Positions 36,283 through 45,617 are shown, numbered from the stretch's first letter. The stretch is DNA of 64,000 bases from Caulobacter sp. Root343 (GCF_001425745.1 NZ_LMDF01000007.1:899-64898); one strand, 5' to 3'. Numbers and translations are program-made. The notes: generated by a model not told the origin, from the letters alone.

Positions 36283-36744
36283 CTACGGGGCAGCGCGCGA
36301 GGCCAGGACCGACGGACCGTCGATGCGGGTCCACAGCTGCGACTTGCACAGGAAGTTGCCGATCACGCAGCCCTTGGCGCGCATCGTGCGGGTGTCGACG
36401 ATGTCGGCCGAGCCCACCAGGGTGACCTTCAGGGTCGGGACCCAGACGCGGCCCTTCAGCGAACCGTCGCGTTGAGCTTCGAAATCGCGCAGCAGCTGCT
36501 TGCCGACCAGGGTGTCGGTGCCAGACTTGCGCGCGTCCGCTTCGGCCTTTGCGCTGGCCCACACGACGACGCCGCAAGTGCTGGGGCCGCAGTCCTTGAT
36601 TTCCAGATGGACGGTGTTCCTGGGATTGCGCCAAACGCCATAGCTGCGCGAGATGTCGCCGTCGGCCGCGAAGGCCGGCGCGGAGACCGCCGCCATTCCC
36701 AGGGCCGCCGCGAGAGCGGCCAGTGCAAGTTTCACGAAACGCAT
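36283..36744 (-). CDS. Exported DUF2147-domain protein
   Basis: This 153-residue protein has a signal peptide (LALAALAAALGMAAVSAPAFAA). It then has the DUF2147 pattern: GVWRNPRNTVHLEIKDCG, GKQLLRDFE and a conserved end with CVIGNFLCKSQLW. Two Cys pairs could form periplasmic disulfides. DUF2147 is widespread and its role is unknown, possibly lipocalin-like lipid binding. Start ATG 36744 is chosen because the signal peptide begins there. Confidence 0.85.
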   Translation of the reverse strand: MRFVKLALAALAAALGMAAVSAPAFAADGDISRSYGVWRNPRNTVHLEIKDCGPSTCGVVVWASAKAEADARKSGTDTLVGKQLLRDFEAQRDGSLKGRVWVPTLKVTLVGSADIVDTRTMRAKGCVIGNFLCKSQLWTRIDGPSVLASRAAP

Positions 36745-36814
36745 TGTTGTTCTGAGCAAATTTGAAAGTTGGAGGACGCCATCCCCGTGGACTGGGGATT
36801 TGAGGGGAACGACC

Positions 36815-36895
36815 ATGGTTATCAAGGGGGTGTGGCGTTTCTGCCGATTCAAGTCGTGTAACGGAGGATTTCAGGTCACACCCTCCGGACGCTGA
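36815..36895 (+). CDS. Possible 26-residue leader peptide upstream of the acyl-CoA dehydrogenase
   Basis: ATG 36815 follows a good ribosome site (GAGGGGAACG). The 26-codon frame has basic and aromatic residues (MVIKGVWRFCRFKSC...). It ends at TGA 36893-36895 inside the left arm of the hairpin at 36888-36917. Overlap of the stop codon with a stem is what attenuation leaders look like, but no T-run follows and no regulatory codon run is seen. Could be chance. Confidence 0.3.
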   Translation: MVIKGVWRFCRFKSCNGGFQVTPSGR

Positions 36896-36917
36896 TCAAA
36901 AGGCTCTGATCAGCGTC
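36888..36917 (+). other. Perfect hairpin in the leader of the valine cluster
   Basis: GACGCTGATCA (36888-36898) pairs perfectly with TGATCAGCGTC (36907-36917) around an 8-base loop. It sits 99 bases before the acyl-CoA dehydrogenase start. No T-run follows. It may be a dyad operator or an RNA structure. Confidence 0.5.
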
Positions 36918-37016
36918 GAAATGGCGGTGCGGCCGATTGACAGGCGCCCCCTGGCGCGGCACGTCAGCCGCCAAGAAGGTGAGGGCGGTTCTGCCCCGAA
37001 CGGGAGGATGTCGCGC

Positions 37017-38156
37017 ATGGATTTCGCGCTAAACGAAGATCAAGTCGCGATCCAGGACGCCGCCCGTGCGTTCGCCGAGGGACAGCTTGCCCCGCATTCG
37101 GCGGAGTGGGATGAGAAAAAACACTTCCCGATCGACGTGCTGCGCCAGGCCGCCGAGCTCGGCTTCGCGGGCATCTATGTGAACGAAAACGTCGGGGGGA
37201 GCGGATTGTCGCGCCTCGACGCCTCGATCATTTTCGAGGCCTTGAGCTACGGCGACGTGCCGACGGCCGCCTACCTGACCATTCACAACATGGCCTCGTG
37301 GATGATCGACCGCTTCGGCTCCGACGATCTGCGCCAGCGCTACCTGCCGCGCCTGACGACCATGGAGCTGATCGCCAGCTACTGCCTGACGGAACCGGGT
37401 TCCGGGTCGGACGCGGCCAACATGCGCACGAGCGCCAAGCTGGATGGCGACCACTACGTCTTGAACGGCGGCAAGGCCTTCATCTCGGGCGGCGGCGTCT
37501 CGGACGTCTATGTCGTGATGGCCCGTACGGGCGGCGAGGGCGCCAAGGGAGTCTCGGCCTTCGTCGTCGAAAAGGGCGCCGAGGGCCTCAGCTTCGGCGC
37601 GAACGAGCGCAAGATGGGCTGGAACGCCCAGCCGACGGCTCAGGTCAATTTCGACAACTGCCGCGTACCGGTCGAGAACCGCATCGGCCAGGAGGGCGAG
37701 GGCTTCCGCTTCGCCATGATGGGTCTGGACGGCGGGCGGCTGAACATCGCCTCGTGCTCGCTGGGCGGCGCCCAGTTCGCCCTCGACACGGCCAAGGCCT
37801 ACATGGAGACCCGAAACCAGTTCGGCAAAGCCTTGAAGGACTTCCAGGCCCTGCAGTTCAAGCTGGCCGACATGGCCACGGAACTGGAAGCCGCGCGCCT
37901 GATGGTGCGCCGCGCCGCCCACGCGCTCGACAATCGCCATCCCGAGGCGACCAAGCTGTGCGCCATGGCCAAGCGTTTCGCCACCGACGCCGGCTTCCAG
38001 GTGGCCAATGACGCCTTGCAGCTGCATGGCGGCTACGGCTACCTCCAGGACTATCCGCTCGAACGCATCGTGCGCGACCTGCGGGTGCATCAGATCCTGG
38101 AAGGGACCAACGAGATCATGCGCGTCATCATCGCCCGCGAGCTGTTCCGGCAGTGA
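37017..38156 (+). CDS. Acyl-CoA dehydrogenase, probably isobutyryl/branched-chain type
   Basis: This 379-residue flavoenzyme desaturates short acyl-CoA, passing electrons to ETF and on to the quinone oxidoreductase at 18123. YCLTEPGSGSDAANMRT, LHGGYGYLQDYPLERI and HQILEGTNEIMRVII are family hallmarks; the last carries the catalytic Glu. The downstream 3-hydroxyisobutyryl-CoA hydrolase and 3-hydroxyisobutyrate dehydrogenase suggest isobutyryl-CoA as substrate (inference). Start ATG 37017 lies 7 bases after GGGAGG; ATG 37008 is too close to it. Its stop overlaps the next gene (GTGA). Confidence 0.88.
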   Translation: MDFALNEDQVAIQDAARAFAEGQLAPHSAEWDEKKHFPIDVLRQAAELGFAGIYVNENVGGSGLSRLDASIIFEALSYGDVPTAAYLTIHNMASWMIDRFGSDDLRQRYLPRLTTMELIASYCLTEPGSGSDAANMRTSAKLDGDHYVLNGGKAFISGGGVSDVYVVMARTGGEGAKGVSAFVVEKGAEGLSFGANERKMGWNAQPTAQVNFDNCRVPVENRIGQEGEGFRFAMMGLDGGRLNIASCSLGGAQFALDTAKAYMETRNQFGKALKDFQALQFKLADMATELEAARLMVRRAAHALDNRHPEATKLCAMAKRFATDAGFQVANDALQLHGGYGYLQDYPLERIVRDLRVHQILEGTNEIMRVIIARELFRQ

Positions 38157-38752
38157 TCTATCTCTGTCGCCACGGCCAGACCTTTCACAATCGCGAAGGC
38201 CGCATGCAGGGCCAGACCGAGTCGGACCTCACGCCGCTGGGCCGCGCCCAGGCGGCGGCCATGGGCGACCTGCTGTTCGACCTGGTCCGACGCGACCCTC
38301 CGGCCGATTGGCGCATCGTCGCCAGTCCTTTGCGCCGCGCGCGTCACACGGCCGAGACAATCGGCGCGCGCCTCGGCCTGCCGGTGGAATTCGACGATCG
38401 CCTGTTGGAGATCAGCGTCGGCGACTGGTCGAACCGTTTGCGCGACGAGGTCAAGCGCGAGACGCCCGCGCTGCTGACGGACCCGGAATGGGCGTTCAAG
38501 TCGCCCGGCGGCGAGACCTACGAGGACATCATGGGCCGGATATCCGGATGGCTCGCAGAACAGGCGCCCGAGCCCGAGCGCCGGCTGATCGTGGTCAGCC
38601 ATGGCATCGCCGGCTGGATGCTGCGCGGCGCCTATGCCGGCCTGTCGCGCGCCGAGGTGATCGGCCAGGACGTACCGCAGGACGCCATCTTCCGCCTGAG
38701 CAACGGCCAGATCGATCGCCTCAGCTGCGCGCCCGTCGCCGAACCCGCCTAG
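38153..38752 (+). CDS. Histidine phosphatase superfamily protein
   Basis: This 199-residue phosphoglycerate-mutase-like phosphatase begins with the RHGQT catalytic motif (LCRHGQTFHNREGRMQG) and has the second His in VVSHGIAGWML. The start is GTG 38153, overlapping the dehydrogenase stop by four bases. Substrate unknown; in a catabolic operon it might dephosphorylate a pathway by-product (speculative). It is followed closely by the enoyl-CoA hydratase-family gene. Confidence 0.85.
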   Translation: MIYLCRHGQTFHNREGRMQGQTESDLTPLGRAQAAAMGDLLFDLVRRDPPADWRIVASPLRRARHTAETIGARLGLPVEFDDRLLEISVGDWSNRLRDEVKRETPALLTDPEWAFKSPGGETYEDIMGRISGWLAEQAPEPERRLIVVSHGIAGWMLRGAYAGLSRAEVIGQDVPQDAIFRLSNGQIDRLSCAPVAEPA

Positions 38753-38764
38753 ACACGGATCGCC

Positions 38765-39817
38765 ATGACCGAAGACCCCGAAGTCCTGATCCGCGTCGAG
38801 AAGAACGTCGGCCGGATCACGCTGAACCGCCCCAAGGCCCTGCACGCCCTGACGCTCTCCATGTGCGAGACCATGATCGGCGCGCTGCTGGACTGGCAGG
38901 ACGATCCCGAGGTCTACATGGTCTTGATCGACCATGCGGGCGAGCGCGGCTTCTGCGCCGGCGGCGACATCCGCATGCTGGCTGAAAGCGGAGCCAAGGA
39001 CGGCGAGGAGGCGCGCCGTTTCTTCCATACCGAGTACCAGCTGAACCATCTGCTGTTCAGCTACGACATCCCGGTCGTGGCGGTGATGGACGGTGTCGTC
39101 ATGGGCGGCGGAGTCGGCATCTCTATGCCGGCGCACGTGCGGATCGCCACCGAGCGGACGACCTTCGCCATGCCGGAGACCGGCATCGGCCTGTTCCCGG
39201 ACGTCGGCGGCGGCTGGTACCTGCCGCGTCTGCCCGGCAAGGCCGGGCTGTGGCTGGCCCTGACCGGCGCGCGGATCAAGGGCGCGGACTGCATGCGCCT
39301 CGGGATCGCCACCCATTTCGTCGAGTTCGGCGCCGTCGAGGGGCTGAAGAAAGCCATCGTCGCCGACCCGCGCCGCATCGACGAGACCCTGCGCAAGTAC
39401 CGCGCCGACGCCGGCAAGGCCGCGTTGCTGGGCTTCGAACAGGATCTCAACCGTCTGTTTGTCGGCGAGAGCGTCGAGGAAATCTTTGAATTCCTGACCC
39501 TCGACTCCAGCGACTGGGGCAAGGCTCAACTGGCCGCGATGCAGACCAAGTCGCCCCAGACCCTGAAGGTCGCCTTCGAGCAGCTGAAACGCGGCGCGGC
39601 CATGACCGACTTCGCCGACAACATGGTCATGGAATATCGGATCGGCTCGCGCGTTGTTCGCAAGCACGACTTCATCGAAGGCGTCCGAGCCGTGATCGTC
39701 GACAAGGACAACGCTCCGCGCTGGAACCCGGCGCGCCTCGAGGAGGTCACGGAGGCCATGTTGGACGATATTTTCGCCCCGCTTCCGCCTGGTGAGGAAT
39801 GGACCCCGCTGACGTAG
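38765..39817 (+). CDS. 3-Hydroxyisobutyryl-CoA hydrolase (enoyl-CoA hydratase/isomerase superfamily)
   Basis: This 350-residue crotonase-fold protein has oxyanion-hole segments RGFCAGGDIRML and VMGGGVGISM, and catalytic Glu in MPETGIGLFPDVGGGW. Length and the ETGIGLFPDVGG string match hydrolases of valine breakdown that release 3-hydroxyisobutyrate from its CoA ester. It is 12 bases after the phosphatase. Its product is the substrate of the dehydrogenase at 40751. Confidence 0.9.
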   Translation: MTEDPEVLIRVEKNVGRITLNRPKALHALTLSMCETMIGALLDWQDDPEVYMVLIDHAGERGFCAGGDIRMLAESGAKDGEEARRFFHTEYQLNHLLFSYDIPVVAVMDGVVMGGGVGISMPAHVRIATERTTFAMPETGIGLFPDVGGGWYLPRLPGKAGLWLALTGARIKGADCMRLGIATHFVEFGAVEGLKKAIVADPRRIDETLRKYRADAGKAALLGFEQDLNRLFVGESVEEIFEFLTLDSSDWGKAQLAAMQTKSPQTLKVAFEQLKRGAAMTDFADNMVMEYRIGSRVVRKHDFIEGVRAVIVDKDNAPRWNPARLEEVTEAMLDDIFAPLPPGEEWTPLT

Positions 39818-39874
39818 CGAAAGTCCTGGGTTAACGTCGCTCCAACAAGAACACGTCGGTTCGGAAGGATTGCC

Positions 39875-40675
39875 ATGCGTAAGCCGCTTCTCAGTCTCGT
39901 CGCAGTACTCGGCCTCGCCGCCTGCGCGACGCAACCGATGGGGCCTCCGCCGCCTCCGCCCTCCCGTCCGGTCGCCATCGCGCTGCCGCCCTATGTGGCC
40001 GCGGCCCTGAGCGATCCGTCGCGCCCGGCCGCCGACATGGTGCGGGACAAGGACCGCCATCCCGGTGAGGTCTTGGCCTTCACGGGCGTGAAGCCCGGCG
40101 GCAAGGTCGCCGACCTGATCCCGGGCGGCGGCTATTTCACCCGTATCTTCTCCAAAGCCGTCGGCCCCCGTGGGCGTGTCTATGCCTATGTGCCGGACGA
40201 GCTGACCAAGCTCGCCAAGCGCGAGCCGGCGGTGAACGCCATCGCGCGCGATCCAGCCTTCTCGAACGTCACGGTGATCCTGAACACGCTGCCGAACTTC
40301 TCGGCGCCCGAGAAACTGGACCTGGTGTTCACGGCCCAGAACTATCACGACATGCACGACAAGTTCATGGGCCCGGCCGACCTGTCGGTGGTGAACCGGC
40401 AGATCTTCAGGGCGCTCAAGCCCGGTGGCGTCTTCCTGGTCATCGACCACTCGGCCGAGCCCGGTTCGGGCCTGCGCGACACCGAGACCCTGCATCGTAT
40501 CGATTCGGCGGTGGTGAAGTCCGAAGTGACGGCCGCCGGCTTCATCTTCGAGGGCGAGAGCCGGGTGCTGCGCGACTCGGGCGACAGCCGCAAGGCCAAC
40601 GTCTTCGACCCGTCCATCCGCGGCAGGACCGACCAGTTCGTCTACAAGTTCAGAAAGCCGTCGACCGCGCGGTAG
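39875..40675 (+). CDS. Lipoprotein-signal SAM methyltransferase
   Basis: This 266-residue protein has a classical lipoprotein signal (LLSLVAVLGLAAC, Cys near residue 19), a proline-rich linker, and then a Rossmann methyltransferase core: VADLIPGGGYFTRIFSKAVG (motif I), LDLVFTAQNYHDMHD and ALKPGGVFLVIDHSAE. It matches the COG4798-type 'predicted methyltransferase' group. If the signal is real the enzyme sits outside the cytoplasm, where SAM is not expected. It lies inside the valine cluster between hydrolase and dehydrogenase. Confidence 0.8.
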   Translation: MRKPLLSLVAVLGLAACATQPMGPPPPPPSRPVAIALPPYVAAALSDPSRPAADMVRDKDRHPGEVLAFTGVKPGGKVADLIPGGGYFTRIFSKAVGPRGRVYAYVPDELTKLAKREPAVNAIARDPAFSNVTVILNTLPNFSAPEKLDLVFTAQNYHDMHDKFMGPADLSVVNRQIFRALKPGGVFLVIDHSAEPGSGLRDTETLHRIDSAVVKSEVTAAGFIFEGESRVLRDSGDSRKANVFDPSIRGRTDQFVYKFRKPSTAR

Positions 40676-40750
40676 GCGGAAAATTCCAGGTATATCAACG
40701 ATAAGAGCCGCGCCCATGAGGCGCGGTTCGCATTTGCAGGGAGCTCCACA

Positions 40751-41647
40751 ATGACGCGCATCGCCTTTATCGGCCTGGGCAACATGGGCGGCGGCATGGC
40801 CGCCAACCAGGCCAGGGCGCAGCATCATGTCCGCGCCTTCGACCTGTCGGCGGCGGCGATGGAGCGCGCTGTGGCGGCGGGCTGCTACGCGGCGGCTTCG
40901 GTGGCGGAAGCTGTTGCTGACGCCGAGGTGGTGATCACCATGCTGCCCGCCGGTCCCCACGTGCGCTCGGTCTATGGCGAGCAGATCCTGGCGAACGCGC
41001 CGAAGACGGCCCTGTTGATCGACTGCTCCACCATAGACGTCGAGAGCGCGCGGGCCGTGGCCAAGCAGGCGGCCGACGCCGGCTTCCGCTTCGCCGATGC
41101 GCCGGTGTCGGGGGGGATCATGGCCGCCGAGGCCGGGACCCTGGCCTTTATGGTTGGCTGCGACGTCGGCGATTTCGCGGCCGTCGAGGTGGCCCTGTCG
41201 CCGATGTCGCGCGTGACGATCCACGCCGGCGACCACGGCGCGGGGCAGGCGGCCAAGATCTGCAACAACATGCTGCTGGGCGTCTCGATGCTCGGAACCT
41301 GTGAGGCTTTCGCCCTGGCCGAGAAGCTGGGCTTGGCCGCCGACCGCTTCTTCGAGATCGCCAGCAAGTCTTCGGGCCAGTGCTGGTCGATCACCACCTA
41401 TTGTCCGGTGCCGGGCGTCGGGCCGCAAACGCCCGCCGACCGCCACTACGAAGGCGGGTTCGCCACGGCGATGATGCTGAAGGATCTGAAGCTGGCCCAG
41501 GACGCCGCCGCCAAGGCCGGGGCCAGCACCCCGATGGGCGCCCAGGCCGAGGCGCTCTACGCCTTGCTCGACGGCAACGGTTTCGGCGGCAAGGACTTTT
41601 CGGCCGCCATCCAGATGTTGCGCGGCAAGCTGGCGGAACTCAACTGA
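40751..41647 (+). CDS. mmsB: 3-Hydroxyisobutyrate dehydrogenase
   Basis: This 298-residue NAD-dependent dehydrogenase oxidises 3-hydroxyisobutyrate to methylmalonate semialdehyde. N-terminal IAFIGLGNMGGGMAANQAR binds NAD, DAPVSGGIMAAEAGTLAFMVG is the substrate loop, and the catalytic Lys lies in GAGQAAKICNNMLLG. It completes the valine branch begun at 37017 in this cluster. The methylmalonate-semialdehyde dehydrogenase mmsA is not in the window. Confidence 0.93.
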   Translation: MTRIAFIGLGNMGGGMAANQARAQHHVRAFDLSAAAMERAVAAGCYAAASVAEAVADAEVVITMLPAGPHVRSVYGEQILANAPKTALLIDCSTIDVESARAVAKQAADAGFRFADAPVSGGIMAAEAGTLAFMVGCDVGDFAAVEVALSPMSRVTIHAGDHGAGQAAKICNNMLLGVSMLGTCEAFALAEKLGLAADRFFEIASKSSGQCWSITTYCPVPGVGPQTPADRHYEGGFATAMMLKDLKLAQDAAAKAGASTPMGAQAEALYALLDGNGFGGKDFSAAIQMLRGKLAELN

Positions 41648-41679
41648 ATCGTCCAAGAACCGGCGTCCGCCTGAGTGGT

Positions 41680-41696
41680 CATTGACGAAATCAATG
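41680..41696. promoter_or_regulatory. 17-bp palindrome upstream of hemA
   Basis: CATTGA-CGAAA-TCAATG is a perfect palindrome with 6-base arms, 129 bases before the hemA ATG. It resembles an FnrL/FixK half-site pair TTGA...TCAA, but the spacer is 5, not the canonical 6. It could instead act on the 3' end of mmsB. Confidence 0.35.
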
Positions 41697-41824
41697 CGTC
41701 CAATCGCGTAATTCAATTTGCTAGGTAGACGCCCTTAGATGGACACTACGGGCGCTTGGTGCGAAAAGCCGAGCCTGGATTTAGGGGACCGTCGGACCAA
41801 TCGACCGCCGGTTTAGAGATCGAC

Positions 41825-43051
41825 ATGGACTACAAAGCCGCGTTCCGCAGCGCCATCGACCAGATCCGCGAAGAGGGCCGTTACCGGGTCTTCGCCGACC
41901 TGAAGCGTCGGCGCGGCGCGTTCCCGCGGGCCACCTGGACCCGCCAGGACGGCTCGGAGCGCGAGGTCGTGGTCTGGTGCAGCAACGACTATCTCGGCCA
42001 GGGCCAGAACTCCGTCGTGATGGACGCCATGAAGACCGCCGTCGACGAGCACGGCTCGGGCTCGGGCGGCACCCGCAACATCTCGGGCACCAATCACGAC
42101 CACGTCCTGCTGGAGGCCGAGCTGGCCGACCTGCACGGCAAGGAAGCGGCCCTGCTGTTCACTTCCGGCTATGTTTCGAACGAAGCCAGTCTGTCGGTCG
42201 TGCAGAAGATCCTGCCGGGTCTGATCATCTTCTCGGACGAGCTGAACCACGCCTCGATGATCGCCGGCATCCGCAATGGCGGCGGCCCGCGCAAGGTGTT
42301 CCGCCACAACGACCTGGCCCACCTCGAGGAACTGCTGGCGGCCGCGCCGGCCGATGCGCCCAAGCTGGTCGCGTTCGAAAGCGTCTATTCGATGGACGGC
42401 GACATCGCCGACCTCGCCGGCACCGTGGCCTTGGCCAAGAAGTACGGCGCCATGACCTATCTGGACGAGGTCCACGCGGTCGGCATGTACGGTCCGCGCG
42501 GCGGCGGCGTCGCTGAGCGTGAAGGCCTGATGGCCGAGATCGATATCATCGAAGGCACGCTGGGCAAGGCGTTCGGCGTCATGGGCGGCTACATCGCCGG
42601 CGACGCCGAAGTGATCGACGCCATCCGTCTGATGGCTTCGGGCTTCATCTTCACGACCTCGCTGCCGCCGGCCCTGGTCGCCGGAGGGCTGGCCAGCGTG
42701 CGCTGGCTGAAGCAGCACCCGGAAGTGCGCGAGATCCACCAGGAGCGCGCCGCGACCCTGAAGGCCATGTTCAAGGCCGCCGGTCTGCCGGTGATGGAGA
42801 ACGAGAGCCACATCGTTCCGGTGCTGGTCGGCGATCCGATCCACACCAAGATGATCAGCGACATGTTGCTGGCCGATCATGGCGTCTATGTGCAGCCGAT
42901 CAACTATCCGACCGTGCCGCGCGGCACCGAGCGCCTGCGCTTCACGCCCACGCCGTTCCATACCGATGAGATGATGCGCAAGCTGGTCTCGGCGATGGAA
43001 GCGCTGTGGGCCCACTGCAACGTCGCCCGCATGGGCGGCCACGCGGCCTAA
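41825..43051 (+). CDS. hemA: 5-Aminolevulinate synthase
   Basis: This 408-residue PLP enzyme condenses glycine and succinyl-CoA to 5-aminolevulinate (C4 pathway, typical of alphaproteobacteria). It shows [44 protein letters not shown] and the PLP lysine in [14 protein letters not shown]. The window also holds hemB, the next step, and ctaA. ATG 41825 is chosen because the family starts close to MDYKAAF; the frame upstream to 41756 is unlikely. It converges with mucR. Confidence 0.95.
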   Translation: MDYKAAFRSAIDQIREEGRYRVFADLKRRRGAFPRATWTRQDGSEREVVVWCSNDYLGQGQNSVVMDAMKTAVDEHGSGSGGTRNISGTNHDHVLLEAELADLHGKEAALLFTSGYVSNEASLSVVQKILPGLIIFSDELNHASMIAGIRNGGGPRKVFRHNDLAHLEELLAAAPADAPKLVAFESVYSMDGDIADLAGTVALAKKYGAMTYLDEVHAVGMYGPRGGGVAEREGLMAEIDIIEGTLGKAFGVMGGYIAGDAEVIDAIRLMASGFIFTTSLPPALVAGGLASVRWLKQHPEVREIHQERAATLKAMFKAAGLPVMENESHIVPVLVGDPIHTKMISDMLLADHGVYVQPINYPTVPRGTERLRFTPTPFHTDEMMRKLVSAMEALWAHCNVARMGGHAA

Positions 43052-43102
43052 AGGAACACGCGCACTTCAGCTTCGATCGAACCGCGCATCGCCGAAACGA
43101 GA

Positions 43103-43127
43103 AACGCCGCCGGACTCCGGCGGCGTT
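43103..43127. terminator. Bidirectional terminator between hemA and mucR
   Basis: AACGCCGCCGG (43103-43113) pairs with CCGGCGGCGTT (43117-43127) around a 3-base loop, with AT-rich flanks on both sides. It serves converging genes. Confidence 0.75.
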
Positions 43128-43152
43128 CGCGTGCCTCAAAGACGTGGATGGA

Positions 43153-43596
43153 TCAGCTGCCGCGCCGCACGCCCTTGCCCAGGCCGATCTTCTTGGCGAA
43201 GTCGGAACGACGGGCCGCATAGGCCGGCGCGACCATCGGATAGTCGGGGGGCAGACCCCATTTGCGGCGATATTCCTCGGGGCTCATGTCGTAGTGCGAG
43301 CGCAGGTAGCGCTTGAGCATCTTCAGCTTCTTTCCGTCCTCGAGGCAGACGATGTAGTCGTGCTGCACCGAGCGGCCGACCGGCACGGCCGGCTTGGCCT
43401 TCTCGAGCGGACGGGGCGCCTCGCCGCCGTTGTTCAGCGAGGCGAGCGCCTCGTGGACCGTGCGGATCAGGTCCGGAATGGCCGTCTGAGAAACCGTGTT
43501 CTGACCCACATAGGCGGCCACGATCTCGGCGCTGAGCCCCAGGATGTCGACGCTGCTGTCGTTCGCCGTGTCCGTGCCGCCGCCCTGAGACGCCAT
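43153..43596 (-). CDS. mucR: MucR/Ros-family transcriptional regulator
   Basis: This 147-residue protein ends in the family core DYIVCLEDGKKLKMLKRYLRSHYDMSPEEYRRKWGLPPDYPMVAP. In Ros/MucR proteins this region holds a zinc-finger-like fold. The usual second Cys is not seen, only one in IVCLED. Caulobacter has two MucR proteins that act in cell-cycle transcription control (family knowledge). Start ATG 43596 follows GGGGT; an upstream ATG 43608 is weaker. It is divergent from glyA. Confidence 0.9.
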   Translation of the reverse strand: MASQGGGTDTANDSSVDILGLSAEIVAAYVGQNTVSQTAIPDLIRTVHEALASLNNGGEAPRPLEKAKPAVPVGRSVQHDYIVCLEDGKKLKMLKRYLRSHYDMSPEEYRRKWGLPPDYPMVAPAYAARRSDFAKKIGLGKGVRRGS

Positions 43597-43760
43597 GTGA
43601 TACCCCATTGCCGTTGTTGCTGTTGTTACGCCGCGGGGGTTGAGAGCCGCCCTGCGCGACTGCAACGCACAGCTGAGCATGTGGTTCCGAGATTGATCGC
43701 CGCGCCTATCCCGTTAAAGAGGGCGCCTCTGCTGACTCCCCGTAACGCCTGGAGAGCGTC

Positions 43761-45047
43761 ATGACCCAAGCCAATACCAGCGCCTTTTTCGGCGCGGACC
43801 TCGCCACCGCGGACCGTGACATCTTCGACCGTATCGGTCGCGAGCTGGACCGGCAGCAGAACCAGATCGAGTTGATCGCCTCGGAGAACATCGTCTCGAA
43901 GGCCGTCTTGCAAGCTCAAGGCTCGATCCTGACCAACAAGTACGCCGAGGGTTATCCGGGCAAGCGCTATTACGGCGGCTGCGAATATGTCGACGAGATC
44001 GAGACGATCGCGATCGAGCGCGCCAAGCAGCTGTTCGGCGCCGGCTTCGCCAACGTCCAGCCGCACTCGGGCTCGCAAGCCAACCAGTCGGTGTTCATGG
44101 CGCTGCTGCAGCCGGGCGACAGCTTCCTGGGCATGGACCTGGCCGCCGGCGGCCACCTGACCCACGGCTCGCCCGCCAACCAGTCGGGCAAGTGGTTCAA
44201 GCCGATCTCGTACACCGTGCGCCAGCAGGACCAGCTGATCGACTATGATGGCGTGGCCGAGATCGCCCAGCGCGAGAAGCCCAAGCTGATCATCGCCGGC
44301 GGCAGCGCCTACAGCCGCGAGATCGACTTCGCCAGGTTCCGTGAGATCGCCGACAGCATCGGCGCCTATCTGATGGTCGACATGGCCCACTTCGCGGGTC
44401 TGGTCGCTGGCGGCGTGTTCCCGAGCCCGATCCCGCACGCCCACGTCGTCACCACCACCACCCACAAGACCCTGCGCGGTCCCCGTGGCGGCATGGTGCT
44501 GACCAACGACGAGGCGATCATCAAGAAGGTCAATTCGGCCGTCTTCCCGGGCCTGCAGGGCGGTCCGCTGGAGCACGTCATCGCCGCCAAGGCCGTGGCG
44601 TTCGGCGAGGCGCTGCAGCCAGCATTCAAGGACTACGCCCGCCAGATCATCGCCAACGCCAAGGCGCTGTCCGAGGCTCTGCTGACTTCGGGCGTCAATA
44701 TCGTCTCGGGCGGCACCGACAGCCACCTGATGCTGGTCGACCTGCGTCCCAAGGGCGTGACCGGCCGTGACACCGAGCACAGCCTCGAGCGCGCTCACAT
44801 GACCTGCAACAAGAATGGCGTGCCGTTCGACACCGCGCCGTTCACGATCACCTCGGGCGTTCGTCTGGGCACGCCGGCCGGCACGACGCGCGGCTTCAAG
44901 GAAGCCGAGTTCACCCGCGTCGGCCAGCTGATCGGCGAGGTCGTCAACGGCTTGGCCGCCAACGGCCCCGAGGGCAATGCGGCAGTCGAGGCCCAGGTCC
45001 GCGAGGAAGTGCTGGCCTTGACGGCTCGCTTCCCGATCTACAACTAA
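43761..45047 (+). CDS. glyA: Serine hydroxymethyltransferase
   Basis: This 428-residue PLP enzyme interconverts serine and glycine with tetrahydrofolate, supplying one-carbon units and glycine for HemA and GlyQS. Family strings [28 protein letters not shown], the PLP lysine in [16 protein letters not shown] and [15 protein letters not shown] are clear. Length is normal. It precedes nrdR by 32 bases. No glycine riboswitch was seen in the 164 bases upstream. Confidence 0.97.
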   Translation: MTQANTSAFFGADLATADRDIFDRIGRELDRQQNQIELIASENIVSKAVLQAQGSILTNKYAEGYPGKRYYGGCEYVDEIETIAIERAKQLFGAGFANVQPHSGSQANQSVFMALLQPGDSFLGMDLAAGGHLTHGSPANQSGKWFKPISYTVRQQDQLIDYDGVAEIAQREKPKLIIAGGSAYSREIDFARFREIADSIGAYLMVDMAHFAGLVAGGVFPSPIPHAHVVTTTTHKTLRGPRGGMVLTNDEAIIKKVNSAVFPGLQGGPLEHVIAAKAVAFGEALQPAFKDYARQIIANAKALSEALLTSGVNIVSGGTDSHLMLVDLRPKGVTGRDTEHSLERAHMTCNKNGVPFDTAPFTITSGVRLGTPAGTTRGFKEAEFTRVGQLIGEVVNGLAANGPEGNAAVEAQVREEVLALTARFPIYN

Positions 45048-45079
45048 TAGACCTGATGGCGCCGGGGAGGGGCTAGATC

Positions 45080-45553
45080 ATGCGATGCCCATTCTGCGGC
45101 CATGCCGAAAGCCAGGTGAAGGATAGCCGCCCGTCGGAAGACGGCGCGGCCATCCGGCGTCGCCGGATGTGCCCGGAGTGCGGCGGCCGCTTCACCACGT
45201 TCGAACGCGTTCAGCTGCGCGAGTTGATCATCCTGAAGCGGTCGGGCCGGCGTTCGCCGTTCGATCGCGACAAGCTGGTCCGCTCGATCGCCCTGGCCAC
45301 CCAGAAGCGCCCGGTCGAGGCTGAGCGCGTCGAGCGGATGATCAACGGCATCGTCCGACAACTGGAAAGCATGGGCGAAACCGAGCTGCCATCGTCGACC
45401 GTGGGCGAAATGGTCATGAAGGCGTTGAAATCGCTCGATGACGTGGCCTATGTCCGCTACGCCTCGGTCTACCGGGACTTCAAGGAGACGAGCGACTTCG
45501 CGAAGTTCCTGGGTGAAGAAGGTCTGAGCGACGGCGCCGAGGACGAGCTATAG
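45080..45553 (+). CDS. nrdR: Transcriptional repressor NrdR
   Basis: This 157-residue repressor of ribonucleotide reductase genes has an N-terminal zinc ribbon (Cys3, Cys6, Cys31, Cys34 in MRCPFCG and CPECGGRF) and an ATP-cone that senses ATP and dATP ([23 protein letters not shown]). It is conserved next to glyA in alphaproteobacteria. ribH follows after 64 bases. Confidence 0.96.
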   Translation: MRCPFCGHAESQVKDSRPSEDGAAIRRRRMCPECGGRFTTFERVQLRELIILKRSGRRSPFDRDKLVRSIALATQKRPVEAERVERMINGIVRQLESMGETELPSSTVGEMVMKALKSLDDVAYVRYASVYRDFKETSDFAKFLGEEGLSDGAEDEL

Positions 45554-45617
45554 TCCGTTAATCCTTGATGTGTGTTTCTGGTCGCGCCGCGAGCGTGGCC
45601 GTGGAGATTCGAGTTAG

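Noticed and set aside
35205..36425. A 406-codon plus-strand frame opposite hemB
   Set aside because: hemB on the minus strand explains the DNA, and the shadow protein has no domain.
41682..41694. FnrL/FixK box upstream of hemA
   Set aside because: TTGA-N5-TCAA has the wrong spacer for the canonical N6 box, so it was reported only as an unassigned palindrome.
38090..41716. A 1208-codon open frame on the minus strand across the valine cluster
   Set aside because: It lies opposite well-recognised genes (dehydrogenase, hydrolase, methyltransferase, mmsB) and its translation is a low-complexity Arg/Gly/His-rich product typical of antisense frames in GC-rich DNA.
43597..43760. Glycine riboswitch or other leader RNA before glyA
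   Set aside because: The 164 bases show no paired aptamer-like structure or terminator.
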